From Alisma plantago-aquatica (lineage: Eukaryota > Streptophyta > Magnoliopsida > Alismatales > Alismataceae), in contig OY856410.1 of assembly GCA_963693085.1 (NCBI GenBank), positions 562,777,406 to 562,841,405 of the forward strand: a stretch of 64,000 nt of DNA, in the 5' to 3' direction. The notes under the pieces are model-generated. The model was given only the letters and a program-made list of their open reading frames with translations, was not told the DNA's origin and made no database searches. The position numbers and the translations under genes were made by a program. This document shows positions 12,002-23,787 of this stretch, one piece after another (position 1 is the first letter of the stretch; the number at the start of each line of letters is the position of its first letter).

Positions 12002-12406
12002 GCTAGGAAGTGTGTACCGGCCGGTACATGCAACTTATGTGTACTGGCCATGAAAATGACATATGTCGAATATATTAGTTCAATCCAACCGTATAGATTG
12101 AATCAAAACTAAATAGATTAGATGTGTTCAAAAAATTACAACCATACCTCATGTATATCATAAGATATAACAATATATCATTCAACGGTTTCTGCAGTTC
12201 CTGCAACTTACCGTTGATTAGAAAATATGTATTTTCTTTCATTTAGTGATCTGTGAATGTCAGTTTGAAGTGATTTTTGATACACATGTTATCTATAGGG
12301 TGTGCATCACATCCATAAGGTTGGATTGCTTTTCGTATTTTTATAATAATCATAAATGAAGATGGGTACATATAAGCTACATGTACTCGGGTACACAATT
12401 CTTTTA

Positions 12407-12409
<3 letters not shown>
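12001..12409. mobile_element. MITE 2, about 409 bp, with inverted ends of about 45 bp
   Basis: The left end GGCTAGGAAGTGTGTACC and the reverse complement of the right end, GGCTAAAAGAATTGTGTACC, match, and both continue with GTACATG and CTTAT segments. The interior is AT-rich with no ORF of substance. Like MITE 1 it is bounded by microsatellite on the left and by (TA)n on the right. Confidence 0.75.

Positions 12410-12481
<72 letters not shown>
12410..12481. repeat. (TA)n microsatellite, third tract
   Basis: About 70 bases of uninterrupted TA directly after MITE 2. Confidence 0.95.
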
Positions 12482-12483
<2 letters not shown>

Positions 12484-13547
12484 TGAAAAACATTACCCAA
12501 GGGATGTGTTTTGCATTTACTTCATATACTAATAATCACACATGTAACCGCACACGTGAGCACACAATCAGAATGTGTTTGTTATAAGGCTTGTTTTATT
12601 AGGATTCTAGTATAAGACTCACTCTTTTTATTTCTATATATTATATATACATATTTAATTGAAATTATTTATAAAAGTTAAGCGGGGTTATAATTCGAGT
12701 TTCACGTGGAGAAGTTAATGGGTTGCAAAATAATATTTTCGGATGGCTGAAATAGACGGTGGAAAGCTGAGGTACATTAATATATGGAAACACAACTGAG
12801 TCTTAGGAAGGAGCAAAGATTTGCTTCACCTAGTTTAAGAGGGTGTACACTGCTCTTTGTTTAATCTGTTTACATGTGTAATAGTTGATAGACATTAACG
12901 GTCTTGATTAAATCCGGTTGACACACGGCAATTGTAGGAGTTAGGAGTAGCCTGCTCCCTATTAAATAAGGAACAGCAAATCCTCCGGCCTTAGGAAGAG
13001 ACGGAACTCTAAAGAATATTTTTGAGAAGAGGGAGAAGGAAAACTTGTTTGTGTTAAAAAATATATTAAACGAGACATGGTAAAGCTGGAAGCTCTTTTT
13101 TCCTAGTGATGAATGCCGTGATATATATAGTAAACCTATTAGCCCAACTATCCCTTCTAGTGGCTGGATACCCGTGGGAACTTCTCCTCCATGTCCGCTT
13201 ACTGGTTGGGGCTCTTGGGTAGGGATGTTTTGTGGATAGTAGAACTGCACTAAATGATGTTCTGTGGACTAAAGTTTGGCGCTCCGGTTGGCCTCTAAAA
13301 CTCGCTCACTTTCCACGGAAACTTTACATGGGGGGCTAGCTACCATGGGATGGATACTTGATAGGGGTATGCCCGATTTGCCATACGGAGAAGGAGACCA
13401 TCACGCAACTATCTTTTTGTGTCCCTATGCAAAGAGTGACTGGGAGAGGAGCACGGCAGTGAGCTTTATACAAGAATGTCTAATGGGTACTCCAGGCGAG
13501 GCTATACTTTGCTCGATGGATCATTTGTGTTTGGGCCAGCGGCCCTT
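12482..13547. other. Unassigned intergenic DNA
   Basis: No convincing gene. Open frames at 12870-13250 (minus) and 13276-13581 (plus) show no recognisable domain and no splice support. The stretch around 13130-13330 is less AT-rich and could be a decayed gene or retroelement piece, but I cannot name it. Confidence 0.5.
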
Positions 13548-14390
13548 AACTACTAAAAATTACTTCATACATGACATTTAAATATGTCACCTTTAGCTTA
13601 AAAAAGTGACATGGTTAGCAGTCATCTGTCAAATGAGTGTCATCTTTTGAATGTAATATATACACTATGTAAGCTTTGGAAAGCACGTCACATATGCTTA
13701 TTAAAGATTGCGTTCATGCATGTCACCTTTTACATAAAAGCTAATACGAAACAATGTCACCTAATTCATATAAGATGACATATTTGTATATAACATATAG
13801 ATGAGATAGATAACAAACAACAACAACCACTCGTAAGCGAATTGTTCAATGATAAATCAAGAACTATACCCTTTGTCATGACCAAAATCAAGATTTAGAT
13901 CTGAAGATTAATTTTATGGTATGAATCACAACTCATTTTCAACATGGCGACACACATCACCAGTGGAATCATGAGAAAAATATACATCATTTGAATTATA
14001 GATCACTTAAATGTCAAGTAGTATTTTATTTATAACAAGAATTACATTGGGAGGACGTTTTTACCTTGCCCCTTAAAGTACAAAGATTTATATTGAACTA
14101 ATAGAAAGTAGCTCAAGAACACATTTATTTGCAGCATCGTGCTCACAAATGTTAGAGAGACTGTAAGCTGGCCCCTTGACAATTAGGAGGTAGGCAAGTT
14201 ATTAATATTAAATGTAATAATCCTTTTCTCAAACATTTCCATAATGATAAAACTTTTAAGTGGGAGCTCTCATTGAAGTTGGAATCCAGTGTTGTGGTAA
14301 TTGCCTGAAGTTGCATCTATTCAGATCGTCACATAGTTGATCTCTTGGTACCACCCCAACAACGAACAACTACTAGAAATTGGAGTTCTT
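13548..14390. other. Possible degenerate CACTA-like remnant
   Basis: The segment starts near ACTACTAAAAATTAC (close to CACTA termini) and carries repeated TGTCACCTTT and AAAGTGACAT-like motifs in both orientations at about 13585-13790, resembling CACTA subterminal repeats. No matching right end or target duplication was found, so this is weak. Confidence 0.25.
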
Positions 14391-16232
14391 CGTGACTTTG
14401 TGAAAAGGCTCATTGCATCTATACCTACATCAAGCAAAAAAAAACTTACAAGCATAGAATTCAAAATTATTTTGAAGTAGCGGATTATCTTTGCTTAAAG
14501 AAACAGAGATAACCAAGGAACTAAAGAATAAAAAATTTTAGTTAATCAACTTAAAAGAGAAAAAACTTTCCAAGTTACCTTGCCGTAAAGAAACTGCAGG
14601 ATGTAAGCTAGATAACGTGAAGTAGGCAAAGGAAAGAACCAATATACCAGACATAAGTTACAAACATGTATTATATATTTACTTGGTCAAAGGAAACTAG
14701 AACTATTATTGATTTAATATCTCCACAAGTTCTGTCATGCACCGCAAACAGAACAACTTCTCATTCTAGCGATGTACATAGAACTGCACAATCAGAAAGA
14801 AAAATCTAAGGATCAGGAAATGACAGACACATGCAAATGATTTGGCTACAGGAGATGAATTTGTATTCAAGAGGGTGGGGGATAAGACAGAGAGGAATAT
14901 TATATTTACCAAAGCACTAGAGCCCAGAATGGGAAGAGTCAACCGGGGAAGTTTTATATAATCAACAGTTTTGAACCCGTGATCGAACTATGGAGGCAGA
15001 CATTCCTTGACATGCTTTTTGAAATAACTGCTTCATTGTCGTCCTCCATGATGTACCTGCATGAGTGTGTCGTGGTGTTACCCAATTTTTTTTTGTATCG
15101 TCGCCCTAATTACCTAGGGTTCCATGTATATACGATTCAGCCATCCCAACGGAAATATGGTGTTTTGATTACCTGAATATATCTAACGGCCTAGCCTTCC
15201 TTCACCAAGGTGACGATCTGGACTGCCAAGAGTCCTTTCTCGCTTCTCACCATGGGCCGATGCCCAGCTCGGCAAAGCCTCCCTCCATTACCTTCTGTTA
15301 TCACACTCAACGGGCAATGAGTATGGGGAAAGAGAGGGAGTGGAGATGGAGAAGGAAAGGACGAAGGGGATTGGAGAAGGAAGAGGAGAGGGGGCGGAGA
15401 GCAAGGAGTCGTGGGGTGGTGTTGACGGGGGATTGGGTAAGGTGTCGGGGGAGTTACACCAAGAGGCGGACGGGAATCGAGCGATTAAGGCGTTTGACTG
15501 GAGAGAGTGGGCACAATGAAATATTAAGCGTGAGTTCGGAAATCGTGTGCCTTGATGATTTTTTAATTTGATTATGACTTGATCATTGTACCCTAGGATT
15601 AAGAAAGCAAAACTATATATCCTATGATAACCTAAGTCCAAAAATTCAAAAAAACAAAATCACAAACACCCCTAAAGATCGTAAACAAACTCTAAAACTA
15701 TGGTTTTCATTTATTTTTCACTATTCTTTGAGTTTCCTTTTCAAAATATATGTATTTATTAATTTAACACTTAAGTGCTCCTCCCATCTCTGTCATATTA
15801 ACCCAAAATCACATATATCTCTAATTTAATGTACATTTATACTTTTGGTTGTTTTTGGTACGTGGTGATAAAATATATGGTGAATGTGACGGTGACGGTG
15901 ACGATGACGGTAATGGGGATGTCGATAGGGAAGGAGAAGTAAAAAGCCTTAAAAGTTATTGTTTGGTAACATTTACATGGTTATGGGAAAATATTTAAAA
16001 AATGTTATTTGTTATGTAGGCTAAGAAGATACATGTATTGTTAGAAAATACGGGCAGAGAGTATAACAATGGAAACAAAAAATTATCTATCTGTGTTCCC
16101 ATAATAGCAAGAATGTGTCAACTACTATGAAATGAGAAGGATAGTTTAACGAGTTATATCTGAATCTAGAGAAAGTCCAACGACAACAACTCACTTCAAT
16201 GCAACTGTCTACTAGTTGCCTAGGACGGTGGT
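14391..16232. other. Unassigned non-coding DNA with a GC-rich patch
   Basis: No recognisable gene. A purine-rich, GC-rich patch lies at 15240-15530 with open frames on both strands that show only low-complexity composition. A short imperfect GACGGT/GATGGT microsatellite is at 15886-15921. The right edge abuts the LTR of element B. Confidence 0.5.
15886..15921. repeat. Imperfect (GTGACG)n microsatellite
   Basis: About six units of GTGACG and variants. Confidence 0.8.
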
Positions 16233-17327
16233 TGTAACATCCCTGACCTGGGTTATGTACTAACCCTAGGTGTTTTGTTTAATAAAGATGATTAGATGCT
16301 TTCTCTTATCTTTTGAAAAGTAATTAAGGCTTTTGAGGAACTAATATTTCAATTTCTGTCCTTTCTGAATATTGTTGAAACATTGTTTTGTTACTTTTGG
16401 ACTAAAGTGCAAATTACCCAAGTTGAGGGGTTAACTTGCAAATTACACATGATAAGATGTTCCTCTGATGTTGAGACATCCTAAGAATGAATATGATGAA
16501 GTGGTACAGTTTTCACAAGTTTGAGCACCAAGATATAGCTTGTAGAGCAATCCTTGTGCTTTAAAACTTAGTTTTGGTGTAATGTGCAATTTACCCAAAA
16601 ACCTAGGGTTCAATATGTAAAAATATCCCTTCTAGAGGATCTCTCATGTTTTTTGGCATCAAGTAGAGCAAAGAAAATGAGAAGGGTGCCTCATGTGAAT
16701 TATCATAGAAGAGAGAGAATTTTGATATTGAAATAAGCAAGATTTAAGCACAAATGGCTCTTTTATACAACTTAATGTAAAAAGAAATAAAGTAATTATG
16801 AATCCTTTCAATCAAAAGATGGAGGATGTGTTTGTAATAGTTTGTATGAACTTGTGCCATGCTTGGGCACCAAAAAAATATCTTGTTTGAGTGGAAGCCA
16901 TTCACATTAATATTATATAAAACAATATTCATTAAAGGATGGATATTAACACATAACTCTTTAAGATGATTGGTCCTTTTCCTTTAAACCTTGGGTAATG
17001 GAGAAGTTTTGCAAGGTATTATAAGGTGTCCACGTAGCCAAGAAGTGGAGGAATACTTTATGGATATAATTGGGAGATAAAAGGAAATAATCCTCTTTTT
17101 TCTTTTTCCTTGAAAAAAAAACCCATAAATAAATATATATATAGGTATCTTTTCCAACAACACAAAGGATCGTTTCCCTTAGTTATTTTCTTCTTCACCT
17201 TGCTTTGACCGACCAAGGAGGAGCTTTGGATCAGAGGGAGGACGATCAAACCTATTGGTAAGTTTGGATCATCTCCTACCTCGAATTCATGGTGGAAACC
17301 ATAAAACAAGGTTGGATTATTGGTTTT
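16233..17327 (+). repeat. Element B left LTR, segment 1
   Basis: Starts TGTAACATCCCTGACC and matches 55700-55974, 26308 onward and 34773 onward. It is interrupted at 17327 by a CACTA element. Confidence 0.9.
17325..17327. repeat. Left 3-bp target duplication of CACTA (TTT)
   Basis: Matches TTT at 23785-23787. CACTA elements duplicate 3 bp. Confidence 0.75.
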
Positions 17328-17339
17328 CACTACTACAGA

Positions 17340-17700
17340 AGTGCCTTTTAGTGTCGGTTGTTTAACCCCCTTTGGCGTCGGTTTCGGAACGACGCCTATG
17401 TGGGCGCCGCTAAAAGGGTGGACACTTCAGCGTCGGTTAAAAAACCGACGCCTATTTAATATAAAGGCGTCGGTGTTTTATAAAACACCGACGCCAAAAG
17501 GGTTCCTGCCACAGAAAACGGCGTCATCTAGGACGCTTTCTGCGTCGGTTATATACTAAACAACCGACGTAGAAAAGTGTCCTAGATGACTCCCATTTCC
17601 TGTAGCGCGAACACTTTTGGCGTCGGTGTTTTATAAAACACCGACGCTGTAAGTCTGTGCTGACGGTTATCGGTAAATAACCGACGCCTATATCTATTTT
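17340..17700. repeat. CACTA left subterminal repeat array
   Basis: About ten copies of GCGTCGGT or its complement, often paired as inverted repeats such as GGCGTCGGTGTTTTATAAAA running into the complementary arm. In En/Spm, such arrays bind the TNPA protein. Confidence 0.85.
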
Positions 17701-17950
17701 TTTTTATAAATCTGTTTGCAGGCCTGCTGTGGCTGGTCAGCAGGATGAGAACCTGCAGTTCAGTTTTCTGAACTGCAGGTTTACGACATCCATTGATATC
17801 AGCCTACAAACAGGCCACAAACCTGCAAAATTAACATAAAAAGATTCACACAAGTAGATACATTCAGACATCAATTCAATTGTCACGTTCACACATATAG
17901 AATCATTCAAATACATGTTTTAACATTCAGAAACATTCATTTACAAAGTA

Positions 17951-20900
17951 TCATTCATCATCACTATCAACATCCCAATTATATCTTACAGTTGCCACTG
18001 TTTGTACAGCTATTGCCCATTCTTCTCTTACTTCATTTAATGATTCCCTCGTATATGGAGAATGTACATTTTTTAAGCGTTTGCCTATAGTGTGGTCAGT
18101 TTTAAACACCTGCAAAGAGAATGATGTATATATATAAGTAATAATATAAAAATAAGATTGATATATTTCATACTAACTAATGAGACTATATATAATACCT
18201 CATGTATGGTATCGATGTCCAATGCGGCATGTTTGATAATCATCTGCATAAATCGCATCACATAGTATGCGCATGCCCAGCCATTGTCTTGTGTAGCGCA
18301 CTATTAATTGAAACATACAAATTAATACAACTAAGCACAATTCACATCAATAATATATACATTGGAGTCGGGGAGTCGGGAACTTACTTTTACGTTCTCC
18401 CAAGACAATGGCTGGTTCTTTTTCCTTGGGACCTTTCCTCCAGCATTTTTGAATGCATCTAAACCCCTACATGTTAATATAACACACTAAGTTGCATAAG
18501 TAAATAGTAATGTAATAAAAGATGTTAACGGATATAAAAAATGAAATATTTCTCACCAGAATAATGCCATTCTCATTACGTGTCCAATTTTAGTGTTTAA
18601 TGTACTTCCTGCGGGATCTAGATAATAAACAGTGAACGTCCCGGGGACAATAACTAGTAACTCCCAATGTCTACCACTAGAGGTAAAAAGTTAACAATTA
18701 ATAACTCAAAATGCAAAATAATAATGGAATTTTCTTAAGTCCAAATTATAAATAAAGCAAACTTACTTGACATTGAATGGAGCTATTATTATCGTCTTCA
18801 TTTGATGACTAAAAATTGTAAAAGCATCTATACAGTATTGTTGAACACTATCAGGGTCTTTAGCTACCATACTAATCAATGATGGAATCAAAAATCCCAC
18901 ATGATCATATGCAAATTGTTTGCAATGATCTTTGATTAAGTAGCTGCAAAACATATAGACGTATGCATTAATATATAAGAAACTAGATCACCGGATCTTA
19001 CACAAGGTATATGGATGTATAAACAAGATCTCACCTTATCCATGTCTCTATCATTGATGTATTCAACCATTCATACATAAACAACTCAATAATATCTTGT
19101 ATAAATAAAGAGCTGTCGTATGATTGACCTGCATAATCTGCATCTAAAGAAACAATTATAGGGCAAAGTATATTATGTGCCCGTAGCCAACATGCCATTC
19201 CCCTACAAGCAGGACCTAACGGGTATTGTAGGTCAGTTGGAACCCAAGTTGGTAATGCGGGAATTGGAGGTGGAGGCCTAGGTGCTCCTGGTGTCTTCTT
19301 TTTAACATGTATATATAATTTCAGATCAGTTGACATCATATATACACATTAACAGTCTAAATCAATGTAAATTTATCTTACAATTTCAGTCGTGTAGAGG
19401 ACATCTGCTTTGGGCCACAATATGACCCCGCTTTCTGCGTCACCAAGTGTATCAATATCTGGGTGGGCATATGGCAACGCAACTTCCCTCCAATCGGGTA
19501 ATACATGTATCGGGCTCACACGAATGTAGCCCTGCGGCATTGGACTCCCATGAAACGTTGCCCCAGGAAGGGACTGGTAAGCTTGCGCCTCTGCAACAAC
19601 ATAGTTTTCCATTCTTAAGCGGCATGGCTTCAATGCCTACAAATTTACGTAAAGAATGTTATACATATATACATATCATCTTGAAAACATATCATCTTGA
19701 AAAGACTAGCTACAATGTCATAAACAATACTTACAGCAGACGTGTTAGGCGATGGGTCTCCAGGATTACTTGCAGTCTGTGCACCAGGAGAAGAGTGGGT
19801 CGGCATAGGCTGATTGGAAGCCTGAGATGTCTGCCACCGCAGCAATTCTTCCTTGACCTTCTCAGCAACCACATCGTTGAGCTTCTTAGCAACTATATCC
19901 TCGACTCTCTTATTCTCCTATACATGGATAAAACAAATATTAGCTTTTTATTAATGAATTTCCTTTTGCAGTAACATTATAAAAATAGAATATATATGTT
20001 ACCTCTTCTTGAGAAAGTCCCGCTCTGGGTTTGCGCTGGGATGGCCCAAAGAATGCTTTGATGCCCACACCAGCGCCGGCACCTCTAACACGTCCAGGAT
20101 GCTCTGGGTTACCCAGAGCAACTGTCAATTCATCCCTTGTGCCCTGAGGGATGAACGTGCCTTGTTTTCTCTGCTCGTGCAGCTCCCGCTAATCACCATA
20201 AACAAAAATTGGTAAGTTAACACCACAAATAATCAATATTCAAATGATTGCTCTAAGAGTTGTATTTTACCATTTTTGCAGCCGCCTCAGCAGTTTCGGG
20301 CTTCTTTATTTCACCCTTCTTGTTTTTCCTGCCAGCTATCCAGATATCATGGCGAGGGAAGGGTGTGGCTGCAGACTCCTGAGTAGTCGCAGACTCCTGA
20401 GTAGCCGCAGACTCCGCCTGTAGTCTTTGGCGAACGCTTGCATAGCCTTTTGGACCCATAGTATGGTCATGTACATTCAGTGCACGCCTTGCTTTTTGTG
20501 CGTCACTGAGGGCCTAGTTAGTATGCACATTTATAATTACGTTAGTAGCACTAAATCTTAATCTTGAATAGGTGAATACAATGTATATTAATTAAAATGG
20601 GAGTGACGCCTAATACCTTGAATTCTTCAGATTTTCTTGAAGCAACAAAATTGTCCCAATCTTCTTTGTCCAAGAAGTTCCATTGTTCAAGGGCTGACTT
20701 CTTCTTCTTATCACCCTGTCTTATGTATTCTCTGTTCAGATTTGTCCTGTAATTCCTAAGCATCTTTCCAGCGCGTTGCATCACACTTTTACGATGCAAC
20801 ATCTCATCCAATGCAAACAGATTCTGTAAAATAGAAATGTTATTAACTAGTACCAAAAATATAATTGCAAATAATAGAATTTGTAATCTACAAAATAGAA

Positions 20901-21416
20901 TTGCAAATAATAATAACTCACGCATAAATCTTTCCATATCAAGTCTTTCTTCGCCTGAGGAACTTTATGCCAATTATCATATTTAACACCACAATGGCTT
21001 CGAGTGACAACCCCAAGATAGTTTATAAAATTATTGCGGTTCACTCCAATTGCATTCCCTCCATTATCAAACTCCACAACCAATTTGGATCCACTGCCAC
21101 TCAGCGCAAGTAACTTTTTCAACAGAGTGATACCCCTTTTCTTGTTAAGTTTTTGTTGCTGCGCATCAAGTTGCTCAATTGCTTCAGTGGGTAGCTGTGC
21201 ATCATCAACCTAAAATTTGACAAAAATAAACACACCGAATTAAGCCAATATAGAAATACAGGATATATGACATAACTAGAAGATAATGAATTTTATAGAA
21301 ATACGGGATATGTTTTTAGAACTTACGTTGGTATCCTCGTCATGCTCGTCATGGACAGCATGCTCATCATGGACTTCATGCTCATCATGGACATCATTCT
21401 CATCATGGTGAGCCAT
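17951..21416 (-). CDS. CACTA-borne Transposase_24-like protein with ULP1-type cysteine protease domain
   Basis: I read 13 exons on the minus strand: 21327-21416, 20922-21209, 20617-20823, 20271-20513, 20003-20188, 19735-19917, 19382-19636, 19035-19297, 18767-18943, 18557-18676, 18388-18466, 18199-18300 and 17951-18109. All junctions are GT-AG and the total is 2,352 nt, an exact multiple of three, giving about 783 residues. The start of exon 8 is the least certain. The N-terminus is a His/Asp/Glu repeat. Exons 3-5 match the plant Ptta/En/Spm Transposase_24 pattern, with RAGKMLRNYR, FVASRKSEEF and GPKGYASVRQRL. Exon 6 is charged and coiled-coil-like. The C-terminal exons form a C48/ULP1 protease: HWELL (catalytic His), YYLDPAGS (Asp), then QDNGWACAYYVMRFM (Gln and Cys). 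ULP1 enzymes cleave SUMO; here the substrate is unknown. No damage is seen. Confidence 0.8.
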
Positions 21417-21616
21417 CTGAAAATTTCATTAAAAAGGAAAACATTTAGCATTTGTATCAACTAGAATAAGGAAAACATTTAGCATTTGTATAAACATACA
21501 CATTCTTATATATAATAAATTCACATTCTTATATATAATAAACATTCACATTCTAGGCCAACAAACACATTTCATGTCATTCTTATATATAATAAATGTG
21601 TACCACCTATCCCATC

Positions 21617-21806
21617 CTTGAACACCTAATCTCACTAGTAAGTGTATAATGTGTATTGGGTTTTCAAGAAAATTTCGGCAGCATTTCCCCGCTGTTCTCT
21701 AAGTACATATGTACTTAGAGAACAAACGGGGAAATGCTACCAAAATTTTCTCGAAAACCCAATACACATTATACACTTACATCCTAAGTGAGATTAGGTG
21801 TTCAAG
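21617..21806. repeat. 190-bp fold-back (hairpin) sequence, copy 1
   Basis: The left arm starts CTTGAACACCTAATCTCACT and the right arm ends with its complement. The arms continue through AGTGTATAATGTGTATTGGG and CATTTCCCCG to a centre ACTTAGAGAACA/TACTTAGAGAACA around an ACATATGT core. A stem of about 90 bp is possible with few mismatches. MITE-like. Confidence 0.88.
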
Positions 21807-22065
21807 AACAGTCCCAAACCGGGGACTATCCAAGATTTACTCCTAATGAGTAAATTTTGGACGGGTTTCTAGGCCAACAAACACAATAATAGATATCTAC
21901 AATGAAGCCGGACTCCATACAAACAGTATATAATTTAGTGATTGTTCATTCTAATTTATATCAATGTACAAGTAATATAAAAAACAATGATTGTTCACAT
22001 TCTAGGCCAACAAACACATTTCATGTCATTCTTATATATAATAAATGTGTACCACCTATCCCATC

Positions 22066-22255
22066 CTTGAACACCTAATCTCACTAGTAAGTGTATAATG
22101 TGTATTGGGTTTTCAAGAAAATTTCGGCAGCATTTCCCCGCTGTTCTCTAAGTACATATGTACTTAGAGAACAAACGGGGAAATGCTACTGAAATTTTCT
22201 CGAAAACCCAATACACATTATACACTTACATCCTAAGTGAGATTAGGTGTTCAAG
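22066..22255. repeat. 190-bp fold-back (hairpin) sequence, copy 2
   Basis: Almost identical to 21617-21806, with about two differences by eye, and the same arms and core. Confidence 0.88.
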
Positions 22256-22929
22256 AACAGTCCCAAACCGGGGACTATCCAAGATTTACTCCTAATGAGC
22301 CAATCTTGGACGGGTTTCTAGGCCAACAAATACATGTGTTGTCATTCTTATATATAATAAATGTCTATAAAGTACAGGCAACATGGTTAATCCTAATCAA
22401 TAGAGCATTATTAAATAATAAATCAAGAAATCAATAGTTTCAAACAAAAGGTCTAGGAATCTTTACTAGACATTATATGTATCCCTAATCATCATATTTA
22501 ACATACTACATTATTATGAACATCCAGATCAGATTAAGATCATACTATGTTATAACCATTGGTTTAATAACCCTATTTCTGCATGTACATGTTTATCAAC
22601 TTTAAAACCCTATAATTCATGAAATCATTCTAATTCAATTTAATATGTTGGGATCACATAATTATATAATGACATCAGAATATATAGAAGAATCATAATT
22701 AACATGATTAACAACATGCTCATCAAACTAGGGTTTTCTTGAATATCATCTAATATTTGTGTACTAGACATTATATTTATCCCTAATCATCATATTTAAC
22801 ATACCATTATTATGAACATCCAGATTAGATTAACTCTAATCAAATACATTACATGCATTTTTATCACAACAATTTGATCGATGCATAAAAAAGCAGAGCA
22901 GCTAGCAGCGGGAAGACCAACCTTGTCAG

Positions 22930-23280
22930 AGGGAAGAAGGCAGACGCTCCGGTGGCTCTGGCTGGAGAAGTAGCTAGCAGCGACGGCGGTGGAGGAGCAG
23001 CTAGCAGCTCCGGTGGCTCTGGCGGTGGTTGCGGCGGCGCGACGACCGTGGAAAAGCACCAGGCGGCGCCGAAGAGTCAGGCGTGGCGGCGGCCTCAGGC
23101 GCTTGGAGCAGCAGGGGCAGGCAGCAGGGGCGGGCAGTAGGGGCGGCGGAGAAGGGGGCGCGGAGAAGGAGGAGTGGTGGTGGAGAAGGGGGCGCCGGAG
23201 AAGAAATAGCCGGAGAAATGGCACTGGAGAAGAAATCGCCGGAGAGAAATCGCCGGCAGCAGAGAAATAGGGTAATTGCT
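22930..23280 (-). promoter_or_regulatory. GC-rich leader region of the CACTA gene
   Basis: A GGC/GGA-rich block, unlike the AT-rich surroundings, between the minus-strand gene and the right terminus of the element. En/Spm elements carry a GC-rich methylation-sensitive 5' region at this place. Open frames on both strands here reflect composition only. Confidence 0.5.
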
Positions 23281-23334
23281 CGCAATGAAACAGAAGAAAG
23301 GGGAAGAGTCGGGCGATCGCGGAGTATAAGTTCC

Positions 23335-23765
23335 CATATAGCGTCGGTTGTTTGCATCCACCGACGCCTAAACATCTTTAGCGTCGGTTGTTTGCAACAA
23401 CCGACGTCCAATTGGACGATATTTTCATGAAATTGTTTGGCGGGAACAACCTTCCGCGTCGGTTATAACAGGATAACCGACGCTGAAAGTGACACTTTTT
23501 GCGCAAATTTTCATCGCACATAGGCGTCGGTGTATACCTACATGACCGACGCTGACAATGACACTATTTTTTTTTTTATCTAAATTTGGATTTCGCGGCC
23601 GACTTTCAGCGTCAGTTTGTTATAAACCACCGACGCTGAATACAAAGCGGTACCCGTGTCTGGCTGGTCTTTGAATATAGACGTCGGTTTGCTTAAAAAA
23701 CCGATGCCTAACATATAAGGCGTCGGTTTTCCTTAATAACCGACGCCCAGAAAAGTGACATTGAA
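23335..23765. repeat. CACTA right subterminal repeat array
   Basis: About seven paired units of the form GCGTCGGTT...AACCGACGC with spacers of about 7-15 bases. It mirrors the left array. Confidence 0.85.
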
Positions 23766-23787
23766 TGCTATTTCTGTAGTAGTGTTT

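Larger units (their letters stand above)
21551..22330. repeat. 449-bp tandem duplication upstream of the CACTA gene
   Basis: The stretch beginning ATTCTAGGCCAACAAACACA at about 21550 recurs at about 21999 and shows the same order of motifs for about 320 bp. Each copy contains a 190-bp fold-back sequence. Confidence 0.85.
17328..23784 (-). mobile_element. CACTA (En/Spm) element, 6,457 bp
   Basis: The ends are perfect 13-bp inverted repeats, CACTACTACAGAA and its complement at 23772-23784, flanked by TTT. Both subterminal regions carry paired GCGTCGGT/ACCGACGC motifs. The element contains one multi-exon gene on the minus strand (17951-21416), an upstream region with a duplicated fold-back sequence, and a GC-rich leader. 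I find no TNP2-type (Transposase_21) coding sequence, so it probably relies on a transposase supplied elsewhere. Confidence 0.93.

Noticed and set aside
11791..12500. Open frames with long Ile-Tyr repeats
   Set aside because: Translations of TA microsatellites, not genes.
12870..13581. Two open frames of about 100-126 codons
   Set aside because: No recognisable motif, no splice signals or conserved start, and low-complexity composition in part.
13548..14390. Full CACTA element
   Set aside because: Only a weak terminus-like start and subterminal-like motifs are seen; no right terminus and no target duplication, so it is kept only as a low-confidence remnant.
22796..23430. Several overlapping open frames on both strands
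   Set aside because: They arise from GGC/GGA-rich composition in the CACTA leader; they have no domain, conflict with one another and lack splice support.
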